Source of the DNA: Biscogniauxia marginata
Taxonomy: Eukaryota > Ascomycota > Sordariomycetes > Xylariales > Xylariaceae
DNA length: 64,000 nt
Assembly (NCBI GenBank): GCA_022695795.1
Contig: MU404093.1
Coordinates: forward strand, 248,001-312,000
Direction of reading: 5' to 3'
The position numbers were made by a program, and so were the translations under genes. Below, piece after piece: positions 1 through 10,375 of the stretch (position 1 is its first letter; each line of letters opens with the position of its first letter). The notes beneath the pieces were generated by a model, which ran no database searches, was not told the DNA's origin, and saw only the letters and a program-made list of their open reading frames with translations.

Positions 1-1649
1 GATTTACAGTCTGATACTAACGTATGGTAAGTCGTCAACACCACGTCATTATCTATGATATCCTCCACCACCTTTGCGCGGTTGTCTCCGTGGAAAATGC
101 AAAGGCGCAATATGTCAGGCCTGAGATGTCTTTTTGTTTTGGTATTTTGTTAACTTGGCTTCGAGGTCTAGCTTACGATTTGGAATCCTTACTTCTTGAT
201 TTCCGATTTCCATACGTCTAAGACCTCTGCAGGTAGTCAGTACGAGACCGTATAGTTAACAAGGAAGACGTACGGGAGGACGTGGCGACAACGAGTGTCG
301 CCCTCGTCGTTGGCAACTCTGTATTTAACGTGGCAAAATCTCTAGCCGCGCTCAGTGAACACACCACGGCACTAAGCATCGTTAACGTTTTGCCGAGGCC
401 CATGACATCGGCGTTAATGCCACCTAGAAATGAACTTGAACGTCTGTCAAACTCTCTACGGGGATGAATTAGTTGCAATGCGCCAATCAGGTTTAGTAGG
501 CGATGCACTTACTGATATCCGATGACACCCTCGCAGAGTTGAGCAGCGGATGCAGAATGTTCAACGTCTTCTCTTGCTAGGATGGATTTCACCCCCTCCT
601 CTTGATGACTATGTCTATGTTAGATTCGAGATGAATAGTCCGATAGCATGAGAAGATCATCGTACCTCTTCAAGGGAGTGACTATCATTCCTTCTGCACA
701 AGCCGCCTCCAGTGAACCCGAGTATTTGGAGGCTGACTGTCCAGACTGGGCCAAGCTGTTCAAGATCTCTCCCAACCCCTGAGAGAGGCTCACAGCCCCT
801 GCATCCTCCTTTGCGGGACCAACGAGGTGTCCCAGATCAGTTCTGGAACCATGGGGGTAAAAGTAGTGAGGATTTATGTATTTTATGCCGGTGTGTAGGA
901 AACAAGGATGTTGCAAGTATCCGTTCCCCTTCGTAATAGCATCGCCCACACTATTGAGAAGAGTCTCCGGGCCCAGAAGGTTGATTGAGGCGTCGACTAT
1001 GAGTGTATTCTGTTTTTTTTTCTTTGCGAGCTTCTTCAGGTCTGACAATAGCAGCACTGCCGTTTGTGTGACTTCCGGCCATTCACGTAAGGGCTTAAGA
1101 ATTCCCGTTGAGATAAGGTCTAAGACGCCAACATCCTCAGTATCCCTGTTGCGCCTCAAATGATAGTTAGTCGATTTTCGGAAAACTTCGAGTTCATAGA
1201 ACTGGTCCCATCCTGTGATGGACAAGTCTGGAAGCAGTGTTGTACTAAGTTTCACTTTCACACCGCACAACTCCAAACCTTGTTAGTTAAGTCTGTTGAG
1301 GAATGGCTTGAACGATTAGCTCAGCACTTACCGCGCCATAACATATAGTTTCAACAGTTAGAGGTGGCGACGTTACATCGATACACATGTCTTCGGCGGA
1401 CCAAACATCTTCTTTCAACGGCCGTTGAAGGAGTTCAAGAACATTTCCGTCATCACTACCGCAAAAAGCGTCAGTTTTTATTATCCGAGACCACGAAATC
1501 AGTTAGGTGAAAGAGGATTCCGACTTACTCGAGTTGTGAATGTTCATTAAACCCAAGAAAAGCGTCGTCGTACGCGATGGAAGGGCGTTTCGCCCCCGAC
1601 TCGCCATTCTCAAGCTCAGCTGCCTGAAATGTCCGCTTGCGCGGCGCCT
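1..1649 (-). CDS. SNF2-family helicase (RAD5/HLTF-like), 5' part, runs off left edge
   Basis: DNA-dependent ATPase of the SNF2 superfamily, probably nuclear (chromatin remodelling or repair). Exons placed by frame and splice sites: 1649-1529, 1455-1332, 1270-666, 608-513, 455-274, 226-193 and 129 to beyond base 1. The conceptual protein shows the Q-motif region HQEEGVKSILARE, then ATPase motif I GGINADVMGLGKTLTML, then VLDVWKSEIKKHLRPD and CIFHGDNRAK, ending near motif II with DVVLTTYHTL. The region ETICYGALCG followed by a block with YLQHPCF, NPH and HLVGPA resembles the N-terminal part of fungal RAD5-like SNF2 proteins. The raw frames look broken, but every break has a good donor, branch site and acceptor, so I read it as intact rather than a pseudogene. 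The true start codon lies upstream of 1649 and was not identified. Helicase C-terminal half lies outside the window. Family is fairly sure; exact orthologue is not. Confidence 0.75.
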
Positions 1650-2183
1650 CTCAGTCCATTCGGAAATGGAGATAATAATACACAAGTTACTCGGCGATGA
1701 TCTTATACTCTTAGGCTCACGTGGATAATGGATTGTTTGCAATACGTCTCATAAGAACTCATAAGAACATGGTACATGTCGATAGGTAGTAATAAAACAC
1801 ACGTACTTACTGACAAGTATGGGCGCCTACTCTTATGACAATTCAATGTGATAGAACAAATATTTTTCAGCGCTCCCAAGACGCAGACATGTGAACGCCC
1901 ACAAGGCATTCAGCAACACAGCATCGAGGCGGTGCTGCCGATGCAACTTTGACTGCTGGCGCTGCATTTTGCCCGGCCAATTGGAAGCCTTCATCGCCAG
2001 CGCAACAGCAAAGCCTGCATTAAGGCGCAGCTATCCTCAACGTTTCAGGCAGACTGCTTTTACACCGCCTATCTCACGTGGAGCCCAGTGTCAGCCAAGT
2101 ACCTCAAATGACGCCTGAATTGGAATATTTTATAAGATACCCTCGACCCGTTTGGCCCCTTTTATTATGCAGAAGACGTGGAC

Positions 2184-2638
2184 TGTTACGAACCTCCTTT
2201 TTCTTCTGTGTGTCACGTGTGGATCACGTGACCAGAAAAGCGCCGTTGGGCGCTTGATTGGGAAAGAACGCCGCCTGAGGATCTAATGGATCAGTGAATC
2301 ATGGATGGGAGATCCATGATTCCATGATTGGATGGATCATTGAATCATGGATGGGAGATCAATGATTCAATGATTCACTTGACAGTAGGAAGAGAAGAAC
2401 GGGTATAAGTAGATCAAGGTTTCCTATGTATCTAGTCATTCGTTCTTCAGCTATCAATCTAAGACTACAGTCACTCTTTGATACTATAGTGAGAGTACCT
2501 TGAAATCTCTCTGACGAACAAAGCATTGTGAATCTCTTGAACCAATCTCAATCCACTGTTACCTTCAAATCAAGAAAACCCAGTACGTACTCACCTGTGA
2601 AGTCAGCTGACTAGGAACACACAGGGAGGTTCGTCACA
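2184..2638 (+). mobile_element. Solo LTR of the local Ty3/Gypsy family, with 5-bp TSD
   Basis: The 455-bp segment starts TGTTACGA and ends TCGTCACA, which are near-perfect inverted termini. It is flanked by a perfect 5-bp duplication TGGAC at 2179-2183 and 2639-2643. The 3' half (about 2425-2638) closely matches the 3' half of the LTRs at 31.5, 46.1 and (reverse) 36.8 and 43.9 kb. The 5' half (U3) is different: it carries CACGTG/TCACGTGA motifs and nested palindromic repeats around ATCATGGATGGGAGATC at 2300-2370. No internal region is attached, so it is a solo LTR. It is less AT-rich than the copies at 31-46 kb. Confidence 0.9.
2404..2409 (+). promoter_or_regulatory. Putative LTR TATA box upstream of the NACHT gene
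   Basis: TATAAG lies in the context GGGTATAAGTAG within the solo LTR, about 235 bp upstream of the first ATG of the downstream gene. It sits just before the part of the LTR conserved between copies, where R/U5 would be expected. Inferred to be the LTR promoter; no transcript evidence is available here. Confidence 0.4.
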
Positions 2639-5600
2639 TGGACATGGCAACCATGCCGGACACTGCGTTCCAACGAGCCCTCCAGAGGTTCCGACAGAGC
2701 CTCACTGAAGAGCAAAGGCAGCAGTTTGCCACATCTTCTCTAGACAATGTTCAGGCCGAAATTCAGCGTATTCAGGATCGACATGGTTCGGCGAAAAAGT
2801 TGCGTAATTTAAACAGACTGTCCAAGTTCCTCGAAGCCATGACTCAAATAGAAAAAGTTGTCCAGGTCTTCCTCAACGTCTCGGAAGTGGTGGCATTTGT
2901 TTGGGTAAGTATACTGCCATCAATCGACAGGCTTAAATATCCGCTCACCCTTTGCAGGGGCCGATCAAGATCGCCCTTCTGGTAAAGAACCGTGGCCCCT
3001 CTGACTTATAGGCTCTTCAATTACTAACACATGCCTCAAGGTGGCTGGTACGGGAGCTAATTCTCTCGAATGTTTGTTGGACACTTATGTTGAAGTCGGC
3101 GAAGTGATTCCTAGCCTACGACAATATGATCAGCTCTTCAAGGCTGCTCCAGCAGTTCTTGACATCCTTGAAAGATACTTCTGCGACATTCTTGAATTCC
3201 ATCGAAATGCGTTGGATATATTCGCGAGGCCAGGTGAGAGAGCATCTCAATACTGAAAGCTCCGACACTGACTAGAACGTGCCAAAAAGATTGGCGGAAG
3301 TACTTCGACTTGGCTTGGCCAACATTCAAGACCCGTTTAAAACCTATACTCGAAAGCTTGAAGCGTCATAGGGCTCTTCTTCTGGACGAAAGACTGAACG
3401 CAGCTGTATTGGAAATCCAAAACAGTCGTGACCAGACATTGGGGCTGTTAAATAAGTCATCAGACCAGTCTACGAATCAAATTGACAAGTTGGAACGACA
3501 CGTAGAAGAAGTTTATACTAAGCTTTCAAACCAGATTTACGAATTGCATCAGTCGTCTAAGGAGAATGAAGCAAGCCGTCAACGAGAGATTCCTCTGCAA
3601 GAGATGCAAGTCATTATTAACAAACTTGATCCCCCGGAATGTGAGGCGGACCAATATTCAGCCTTAAATTTATGTCATCACGAGTCTGGAAATTGGATCT
3701 TCGAAGATTCTACCTTCTTAAAGTGGACACGATCTAAAAGGTTGCTCGACTCTGTACTCTTCATAAATGGCATGCCAGGAGCAGGTATGTGAACCAGATA
3801 ATGACGGTTAATCTATCATGTGCTTATTATGAAATACAGGTAAAACACTGCTCGCATCACGCATAATCAGCCATTTGAGGGCCCAGGCGGGTCCTAATCA
3901 TACATCGTGCCTATTCTTCTACTTCAAGCATTCCGACGATACTAAAAAGTCGATGAGCAACATGCTACGAGCTTTTTTAGTTCAGTTGACATATCAAGAT
4001 AGCACGCTAGCCCGAGCATTGTATAAAAAATGCTGCCTAGTGAGCAATGCAAAAGCACGACAGCTGCCTATCCTAAAGAGCTGGGCAGCTGAGCTCCTCA
4101 AAAGCCAGAACACGTGTACCATCATTCTCGATGGTCTGGATGAATGCAATTACCATAATGGCGGGGACGAGGCCAAAAAAATCCTGGAATGGCTCCTCTC
4201 GTCCATCATGCCAGACTGTTTCAAAGAGCACTCGGAAGTACGCTTGTTGGTTTTGGGGCAGAGAGACGGTGTGATCGATCAGCTACTCTCTGGCTATCCC
4301 TCCATCCGGCTCGACGCTGTATCATCTCATTTCAACGATATTCGATCGTTCGCAAAGACTCGGGCGTTTGAAATCAGACAGAGATTCTCCCTCGATGTCA
4401 ACGAGGAGAACGATATTATCCAGAAGGTCACAATAACGGCAAAAGGTTGGTATCTTTTTGAATTCCAGTTATTCTACTTTAATGATGCTCGCTAAGCTCT
4501 AATGTTCAGGGATGTTTCTCTACGCCAAGGTTGTTATGGACAATCTTATGGGCCAAGGCTCCGCAGCCGAATTAGACGAAGAGCTTGAAGTTAAATTTCC
4601 AACTGGATTGGACGAAGCGTGCGTAGCTCCTTGCGATGTCCAGGGAACAATACTCAGTAATGTGCTAGATACGAACGCGTCGTTTTCCGAGTGCTCGATC
4701 GTCCTACACGTTCCCAGACCCAGAGGGAGGCTGCTGCTAAAATTCTGCGTTGGCTAACTTGTGCGGTTAGGCCACTCAGATGGAGTGAGATCCAATCTCT
4801 GTTTTGCATAGATCCGCATGAAGGACGCTGCAGCCCCAGGAACCGGCGGGTAGACAGTTGCAAAGGTCTTTGTGGGTCTTTCGTGGAAGTCGATGAGCCT
4901 GATCCCAGGATCCCCGACTCCCTTAGTAGCAGCCCGGTGGTGAATCTTGTGCATGACACAGCTCGACGGTATGAAGCACTTGTAGTAACTGTCTCCGCGA
5001 GAACTAATATGACAATTAGATACTTGATCCACACACGCCGCGTCAATTTACTCGAGGACAACGCTAGTATGGCCATCTTATCATCGGCATATTTAGCTTC
5101 GCCGCCATTTGGCAAAGACCTTGATAACGAAGACATTCTCAAATTTGCACATATTGGCTACTATGGACTGCAAGACTATGCAGTGTCTTCGTGGCAGGAC
5201 CACGTTAGTCTCACCTTGGAGCAGGGAGCCAGATTATCTCCGCCGACTATGCACAGCCTACGAAATGTGCTTCGCGCACTATTGAAACGTCTTGACCTCA
5301 ACATCAGCTCTGAACCTACAGGCAAGAACTTAGAAAGTGTGGAAATTTCACTACAGAACAACGGTCTCGAGAATTGTACTCAGCGCTTGGAACAGTTGTC
5401 GTCTGCAATTAGAAAAACCACTGAAGCTATCCAGCCCGGACTGCTAGATGGTCAGATGAGAGAAATATTCCTTTCTTTGAACGGACGACCACGGTATAAA
5501 TGCCCAAAGCCAAGGTGTCGTATGTTTTCTCATGGGTTCGAAAACAAGAAAGCTCGGGATCTTCATGCCGCTCAGCATCATAGCCAATTATCTTGCCCGG

Positions 5601-6895
5601 TTGACGGCTGCCCTCGTCGGACCATCGGATTTACCTCACGCGTGGACTTGGACAAGCACACCAAACAAGCACATTCTAACCCCGTTGAGTCTCCAGACTT
5701 ATTTCCTTCATCCAAACAACCGACAGATATCTGGTCAGCCTGCGCAATAGGCGATATCGAAACTGTGAAAGACTTCCATGAACAAGGTGGTGACTTACAA
5801 TTGACAAGACTTCGGAACGGCGATCTAACCCCCTTGGTCATAGCCGCCAGGAACGGGCATCTCAACCTGTGTCAATATCTCGTTGACAATAGCTGCAAAG
5901 TTTTCAAACCTAATCACAAAGGAAGGTCAACTTACACTGCATTGGGAGAAGCCATCAAATCAGGCAACATAGATCTTTTCAGGTTCCTCCTCAATTTAGC
6001 AACTGAGGAGGAGACACATGACTTTATCAACGGCGGCACTCTAAAGTACCATATAGTGGCAGCGGTGTACTCCGGCAAGCGGGAGATTCTCGACACCATG
6101 CTATCGTTCAATTCAAGAAGACAACATCAGATAAAATACATGGATATTATCGATGTGGTTACTTTCAGAAGAGTCAAGCGTACAGATGCGCCCAGTCTGT
6201 ACGAGCACTTCTTTAGTCTTGTAACACCCGAAGAAGCGGACATGATTCTGACGAAACCAATACTGGCTAATGGCACAACCTATCTGCATCGCGCATGTCA
6301 TATGTCCAATGAAGATGCTGTCGCCTTTTTGCTTCAACACATGGACACCCAGTACATACACGCAAGGGATAAGGACGGTAGGACTCCATTACATTATACT
6401 ATCATATACGCAGGCATCGAATGTCTCAGACTCTTCTTGGAACATGATCTTGCAAACGACATGGCCGATTGTGATGGGAAAGGAAACCGGCCCCTCCACG
6501 TTGCGTGTAGAGAGAGCACTATTGAAGTTGCGAAGTTAATACTTCCCTATTCATTGAACTATCTGAATGATGAGAACGCGGACGGTGACACCCCCTTACA
6601 CATTGCTGTTCAGGGGTACAACGAAAAGCACGTGGAGCTACTTTTGGAAACAGGAGCAGCTGATCTTTCCAAACGTAACAAGAAGGGTAAAACTGTTTTC
6701 GACTTGGCCGAGAAACCAGAAATACTATCCCTCCTCCACCCAGCCAACGTAACTGCAAAGGTGACGGAAAATCTGGCACTAGAGTACGGCTCGGCGGAAC
6801 CTATAGACAAGGAGCCCACCGAGTCCACGGTACGCGAGGGCGAACAGTCTTTTGCAGCGGATGAGGAACGGGCTGAAGATTCTTCCCCGCCTTGA
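2638..6895 (+). CDS. NACHT NTPase with C2H2 zinc finger and ankyrin repeats (NLR-like)
   Basis: Fungal NLR-like STAND protein of about 1,300 residues, of the kind linked to non-self recognition or heterokaryon incompatibility. Residues 1-310 are a helical N-terminal domain with WPTFKTRLKPILESLKRHRA, common in front of fungal NACHTs. The P-loop GMPGAGKT is split by an intron at 3786-3839 (about residue 325). Walker B is TIILDGLDEC (about 425). A C2H2-like segment with CPKPRCRMF, CPVDGCPRR and two His pairs lies near 840-895. Ankyrin repeats (TPLVIAARNGHLNLCQYLV, RTPLHYTI, TPLHIAV) fill about 920-1250. Introns placed at 3234-3289 (GTGAGA/AAAAAG) and 4619-4668, plus three others, restore one frame. 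The first ATG straddles the LTR/TSD border (see findings); ATGs at 2644 and 2653 are in frame and may be the ancestral starts. The fold calls are firm; biological role is inferred from the family. Confidence 0.88.
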
Positions 6896-9217
6896 GGGTA
6901 ACTCGAGCAATGTATGGAAGGTCTTGGTGACGCTGTATGATGCCTGTCATGGTGCTTACCTTACAAGGGGGTTACAAATGAAATTGTTGCGCGAAGAGCT
7001 ACGGCTGGAACTGAGGATACATGGCCAGCGATCTCCTTATACAAAACACTTTCTTCGTTCCCATGCTGACCTGTACCTGTGGTTCACTTCACTTCTTGCA
7101 GGCCTGACTATTACGGGCCATGATAGTCGTTAGGTAAGAGACTCCTTTGTAATGCCACTGTCTGTTCTGATAGTCGTATCAGAGACAGTGAGGCCTTAAG
7201 CGAAAGACTCGGGGGATACCATCGCTTCTTTCGACCTCGCTATTTGCTATCTTGATCGAGTACAGAATATGTCTATAATATGATACGTTCTAGCTATGCA
7301 TACTAGGGAAAGGGAGGGAGGGGGCCCCGTACGATAGGGGCAGCAGAGAGCTATAAATGCGATGAAAGTACCACGTCCGCAGGCTCAAATTTGGCATGTC
7401 CTATACAATGTGGGAAACACTGTGTGTAGATTATCGATAACCTAACAATAAATGAAGCAATGTCGCGGATGAGGGCATTCACATACGGGATGGCGCCCCA
7501 CTCAAAAGGGAGGTCACGTGACGTATACGCATTCCCAGTGAGGTAGCGAGCGCCTATGTACATATAGGGAATTTCTCATTCACATTAGGTCGGTGATGGA
7601 GCAAGCGATATAATAATTATTCCATATAGTCCTTGGTATATAGCTCGGGAGTCGCAGGCCAAAAAAAGACCATAATTGAGCACGGTGATTCGAGAGAAAG
7701 TTAAGGGAGAAGAGGTAACGCAAAAGAGAATAATGAACCCACGATCTCTATTAATAGCTCGTCAGGGTATCGTTTAGGTGACCTCATAACATGTATTATA
7801 TAGAGAACAAAGATAACAATATCAGTTAGAGCATTGGTGTGAACGACAAGTAGAGAAAATGCCTTGATTGATTCACAACTGCGAAATCGTCGCCGAACCC
7901 TAGATGACGATGCCAGGGGTATTAATGTCCTGAGAAGATCCAACGGCTTCATATATCGTTTAAGCATTTATAGTTAATATATTACGAATAGCTATAGGTT
8001 CGTATCTTAAAGGCCCTATCTTGATGGCTCTTTCGTAACCTCAAGCGGTACCCCCTATTGCGGAGAATAACAGCGACACAACATGATCGCGAACATACAA
8101 CACCATCTATCATAATTGGCTACCAAACGTCCGTCAGTCGCATCGGCTGCTGGCAAGGTTACCCTAGCTAGGTACCTACCTACCTAGGTACATAACTTAA
8201 CCTTATTCCCCCTTCCCCCAAGTTTTGAGGTTACACAAGTCATGCAGTGATCCTACCGAACACGGTAACTACCTAAACTAACTAACTACATGTACCGCAC
8301 AAACTTTCGTTATTCCGGGGAGGGGGTTCCTGTCACGAGATCGGCCGAAGGTTCTTACAACAAACGAACATAACAGGTAGGTATTAGTAGCCTAGACGAT
8401 CAAGTCATCTAGATATGTACTTATGTATTGTATTGATCGAGGATAAGCCAAGGCAGCATTAATTACTAAAAAAGAAAAAGAAAAAAAGCAAAAAGCAGAA
8501 ATGATGTCATTGTGCGACATATAACTCAGAGTTGTCTTACAAGGCGGGGGGGCTAAGTGGCATGAACACTTTATAAGTCAACAAAGTGCAGATAAACGCT
8601 ATACTCACTCGACACAAAATAATTAAGGATTACTATATCCATAGCAGTAGGTGAATCAAAATAGCACTGCAGTTATAATGCGAAGGAATTAGTGCTTACA
8701 CACCATAACTGGCGTGATGCTCCTACGTGAAAAAAACCAAAGGGGGGAACAAAACGCAAGCTAAATAGTCTCGACAGAAAAGAAATTTTTTACTAGCAAT
8801 ACGATGATTATCACATAATTGTTTAAACCCAGATTTACGACGCAAATGCAGCTGTATTGTTGCGGCGGCCTACAGTAGTCTAGCCTAACCAGAAGATAGA
8901 CCACGAACCCTCCCTTTATGCAAGGTAGTGTGTACAGTCTAACACTCCAAATAAAGTGAAAAATCTTATGTACAAGAGAAGCTAAAAGAAAGGCTGGTAT
9001 TTTTGTTATACAAGTCTCTTGAGAAGAGTAAAAATAAAATCGGAACGCCTTTTTGCCCCAACCGCCCCCACACAAATGGTATTTTGATCCTGGTTCTTCC
9101 GTTGTCGATGCCCCTCGTGTGTTGCCATAGTATATCATCTTAGCCTAAAATGAAAATTGTCGTTCGGTTTTTTTTTTCAGAACTGAACTGAGAAATTGAA
9201 AAGGGAGTTGCAAGTTC
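6896..9217. other. Intergenic, no convincing gene
   Basis: Between the NACHT gene and the LPMO gene only short, composition-driven frames occur. The stretch has TACCTACCTAGGTA-type repeats near 8,170-8,195, poly-purine tracts near 8,470-8,500 and no recognisable protein motif on either strand. It must contain the 3' ends of both flanking genes, which converge here. Confidence 0.6.
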
Positions 9218-10375
9218 TTAGGCACGGAAGGCACGGATTGTGCGCTTCTTGCCAGAGGCTGCGGCGATCTTGAGGTCGGTGCTCTGGCCGGCCGTGCAGC
9301 TGGTGCCGGCGGCGAGGGCCATCACAGGGGACCATTGGCCAGAGGCACACTGCTGGTAGCTGGAACCAAGGCAGTTGAAAATACCATCCTGGGTACAGGC
9401 GCCGGTTTGACCACCGGTAGAGCCAGAGCTCGAGCCGGAGTCAGAGCCGGAGCCTGATCCCGAAGTTGGCTGAGCGGCAGGAGCTGAGGAAGCCGAGGTG
9501 ACCTCAACAGGAGCAGCTTCGGTCGTGGTGGGCTTCGCGGCTTCAGTCGTGCTGGATTCGGCGCCGGTGGTAAGGAAGACACCACCGCTGCCACCAGTAG
9601 GGCTGGCAGCAGCAGGCGCACTCGTGGTAACCGGGTACGAAGGGCTAGAGCCTGCGTCAGATCCGGATCCGGAACCAGAGCCGACATCATCACCACATCC
9701 ATCGTTGCTGCATGTCGTGGATCCGAATTGGCCGATGTTGTCCTCGACTGAAGCGCCGGGGTCCGCGAACTTGTAGTCAACATTGTCGGGCGTAACTGGG
9801 TGAGAGCCGATGTTGAGAACAACCATGTCAGGTAGCTTGTCGAAGTTTGCCTGATCTCCTCCCTCTCCGGTCAGATCAAGAGCTCCGCAGTTCATGTACA
9901 TTTCGCGGTTGCCTATCCGGTTGAACCAAGTGAATCCAATCGTGCCCTTTCCAGCGGGGATATCACTGGGGATAGTGTAGGGGTAGGTGTAGGGGTCCTC
10001 CAGGTCGGCGTTCTCGGGTAGGTTCTGGGCCTGGTCCTTTGCGGGACAGCCACCTTCGATCGAGTGGATGACCTTCCACTGGCTGTCCTTAGTGGGCGGG
10101 TTGTCGTAAGTCATCACCACCTGGCATGAACCACCCCCGTGAACCGCCGAGCCCTTGAACTTCAGGGTCTGAGAAGAGCCGAGGGCAAATTCGTTGGTCT
10201 GACCGCCAGTGAGGGAGTAGGTGGAGCTGCCCTTGCAGGGAAAGTCGGAGCCGGAGGCATCCAGAGGGCTGTTGTTGAGTGCGTCGGGGTTGAAGGGTGA
10301 GGGTGAAGTCATCACCATGTGAGCGCGAACTGCGGCGACAAGCGCGGCAGAAACGGTAGCCTTTGTGAAAAACAT
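9218..10375 (-). CDS. AA11-family lytic polysaccharide monooxygenase, secreted
   Basis: Copper-dependent LPMO of family AA11, whose characterised members oxidise chitin. Single exon, 385 residues. A signal peptide (residues 1-18, ending VRA) precedes His19, which would be the N-terminal copper-binding His of the histidine brace (HMVMTSPSPF). The second brace His is in SAVHGGGSCQV (about residue 79). The family block NRIGNREMYMNCGALDL follows. After about residue 225 comes a Ser/Gly/Thr-rich linker, then a small Cys-containing C-terminal module (CTQDGIFNCLGSSYQQC) like the X278 module often attached to AA11 proteins. It probably acts outside the cell on chitin, in wall remodelling, mycoparasitism or insect or fungal biomass use. 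Neighbours give no extra context. The C-terminal KKRTIRAFRA tail is unremarkable. Confidence 0.92.
   Translation of the reverse strand: MFFTKATVSAALVAAVRAHMVMTSPSPFNPDALNNSPLDASGSDFPCKGSSTYSLTGGQTNEFALGSSQTLKFKGSAVHGGGSCQVVMTYDNPPTKDSQWKVIHSIEGGCPAKDQAQNLPENADLEDPYTYPYTIPSDIPAGKGTIGFTWFNRIGNREMYMNCGALDLTGEGGDQANFDKLPDMVVLNIGSHPVTPDNVDYKFADPGASVEDNIGQFGSTTCSNDGCGDDVGSGSGSGSDAGSSPSYPVTTSAPAAASPTGGSGGVFLTTGAESSTTEAAKPTTTEAAPVEVTSASSAPAAQPTSGSGSGSDSGSSSGSTGGQTGACTQDGIFNCLGSSYQQCASGQWSPVMALAAGTSCTAGQSTDLKIAAASGKKRTIRAFRA

Noticed and set aside
1..1649. SNF2 helicase frames look broken by stops and frameshifts, suggesting a pseudogene
   Set aside because: Each break coincides with a good donor/acceptor pair, and splicing restores continuous family motifs, so it is called an intact, intron-rich gene.
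3230..3300. Frameshift in the NACHT gene near 3,240
   Set aside because: Using the AAAAAG acceptor at 3,289 instead of the TAG at 3,275 gives a phase-correct intron and the expected DWRKYF/WPTFK continuation.
9322..9822. 166-codon minus-strand frame overlapping the LPMO
   Set aside because: It is an alternate frame of the Ser/Pro-rich LPMO linker, with low-complexity Leu/Pro composition.
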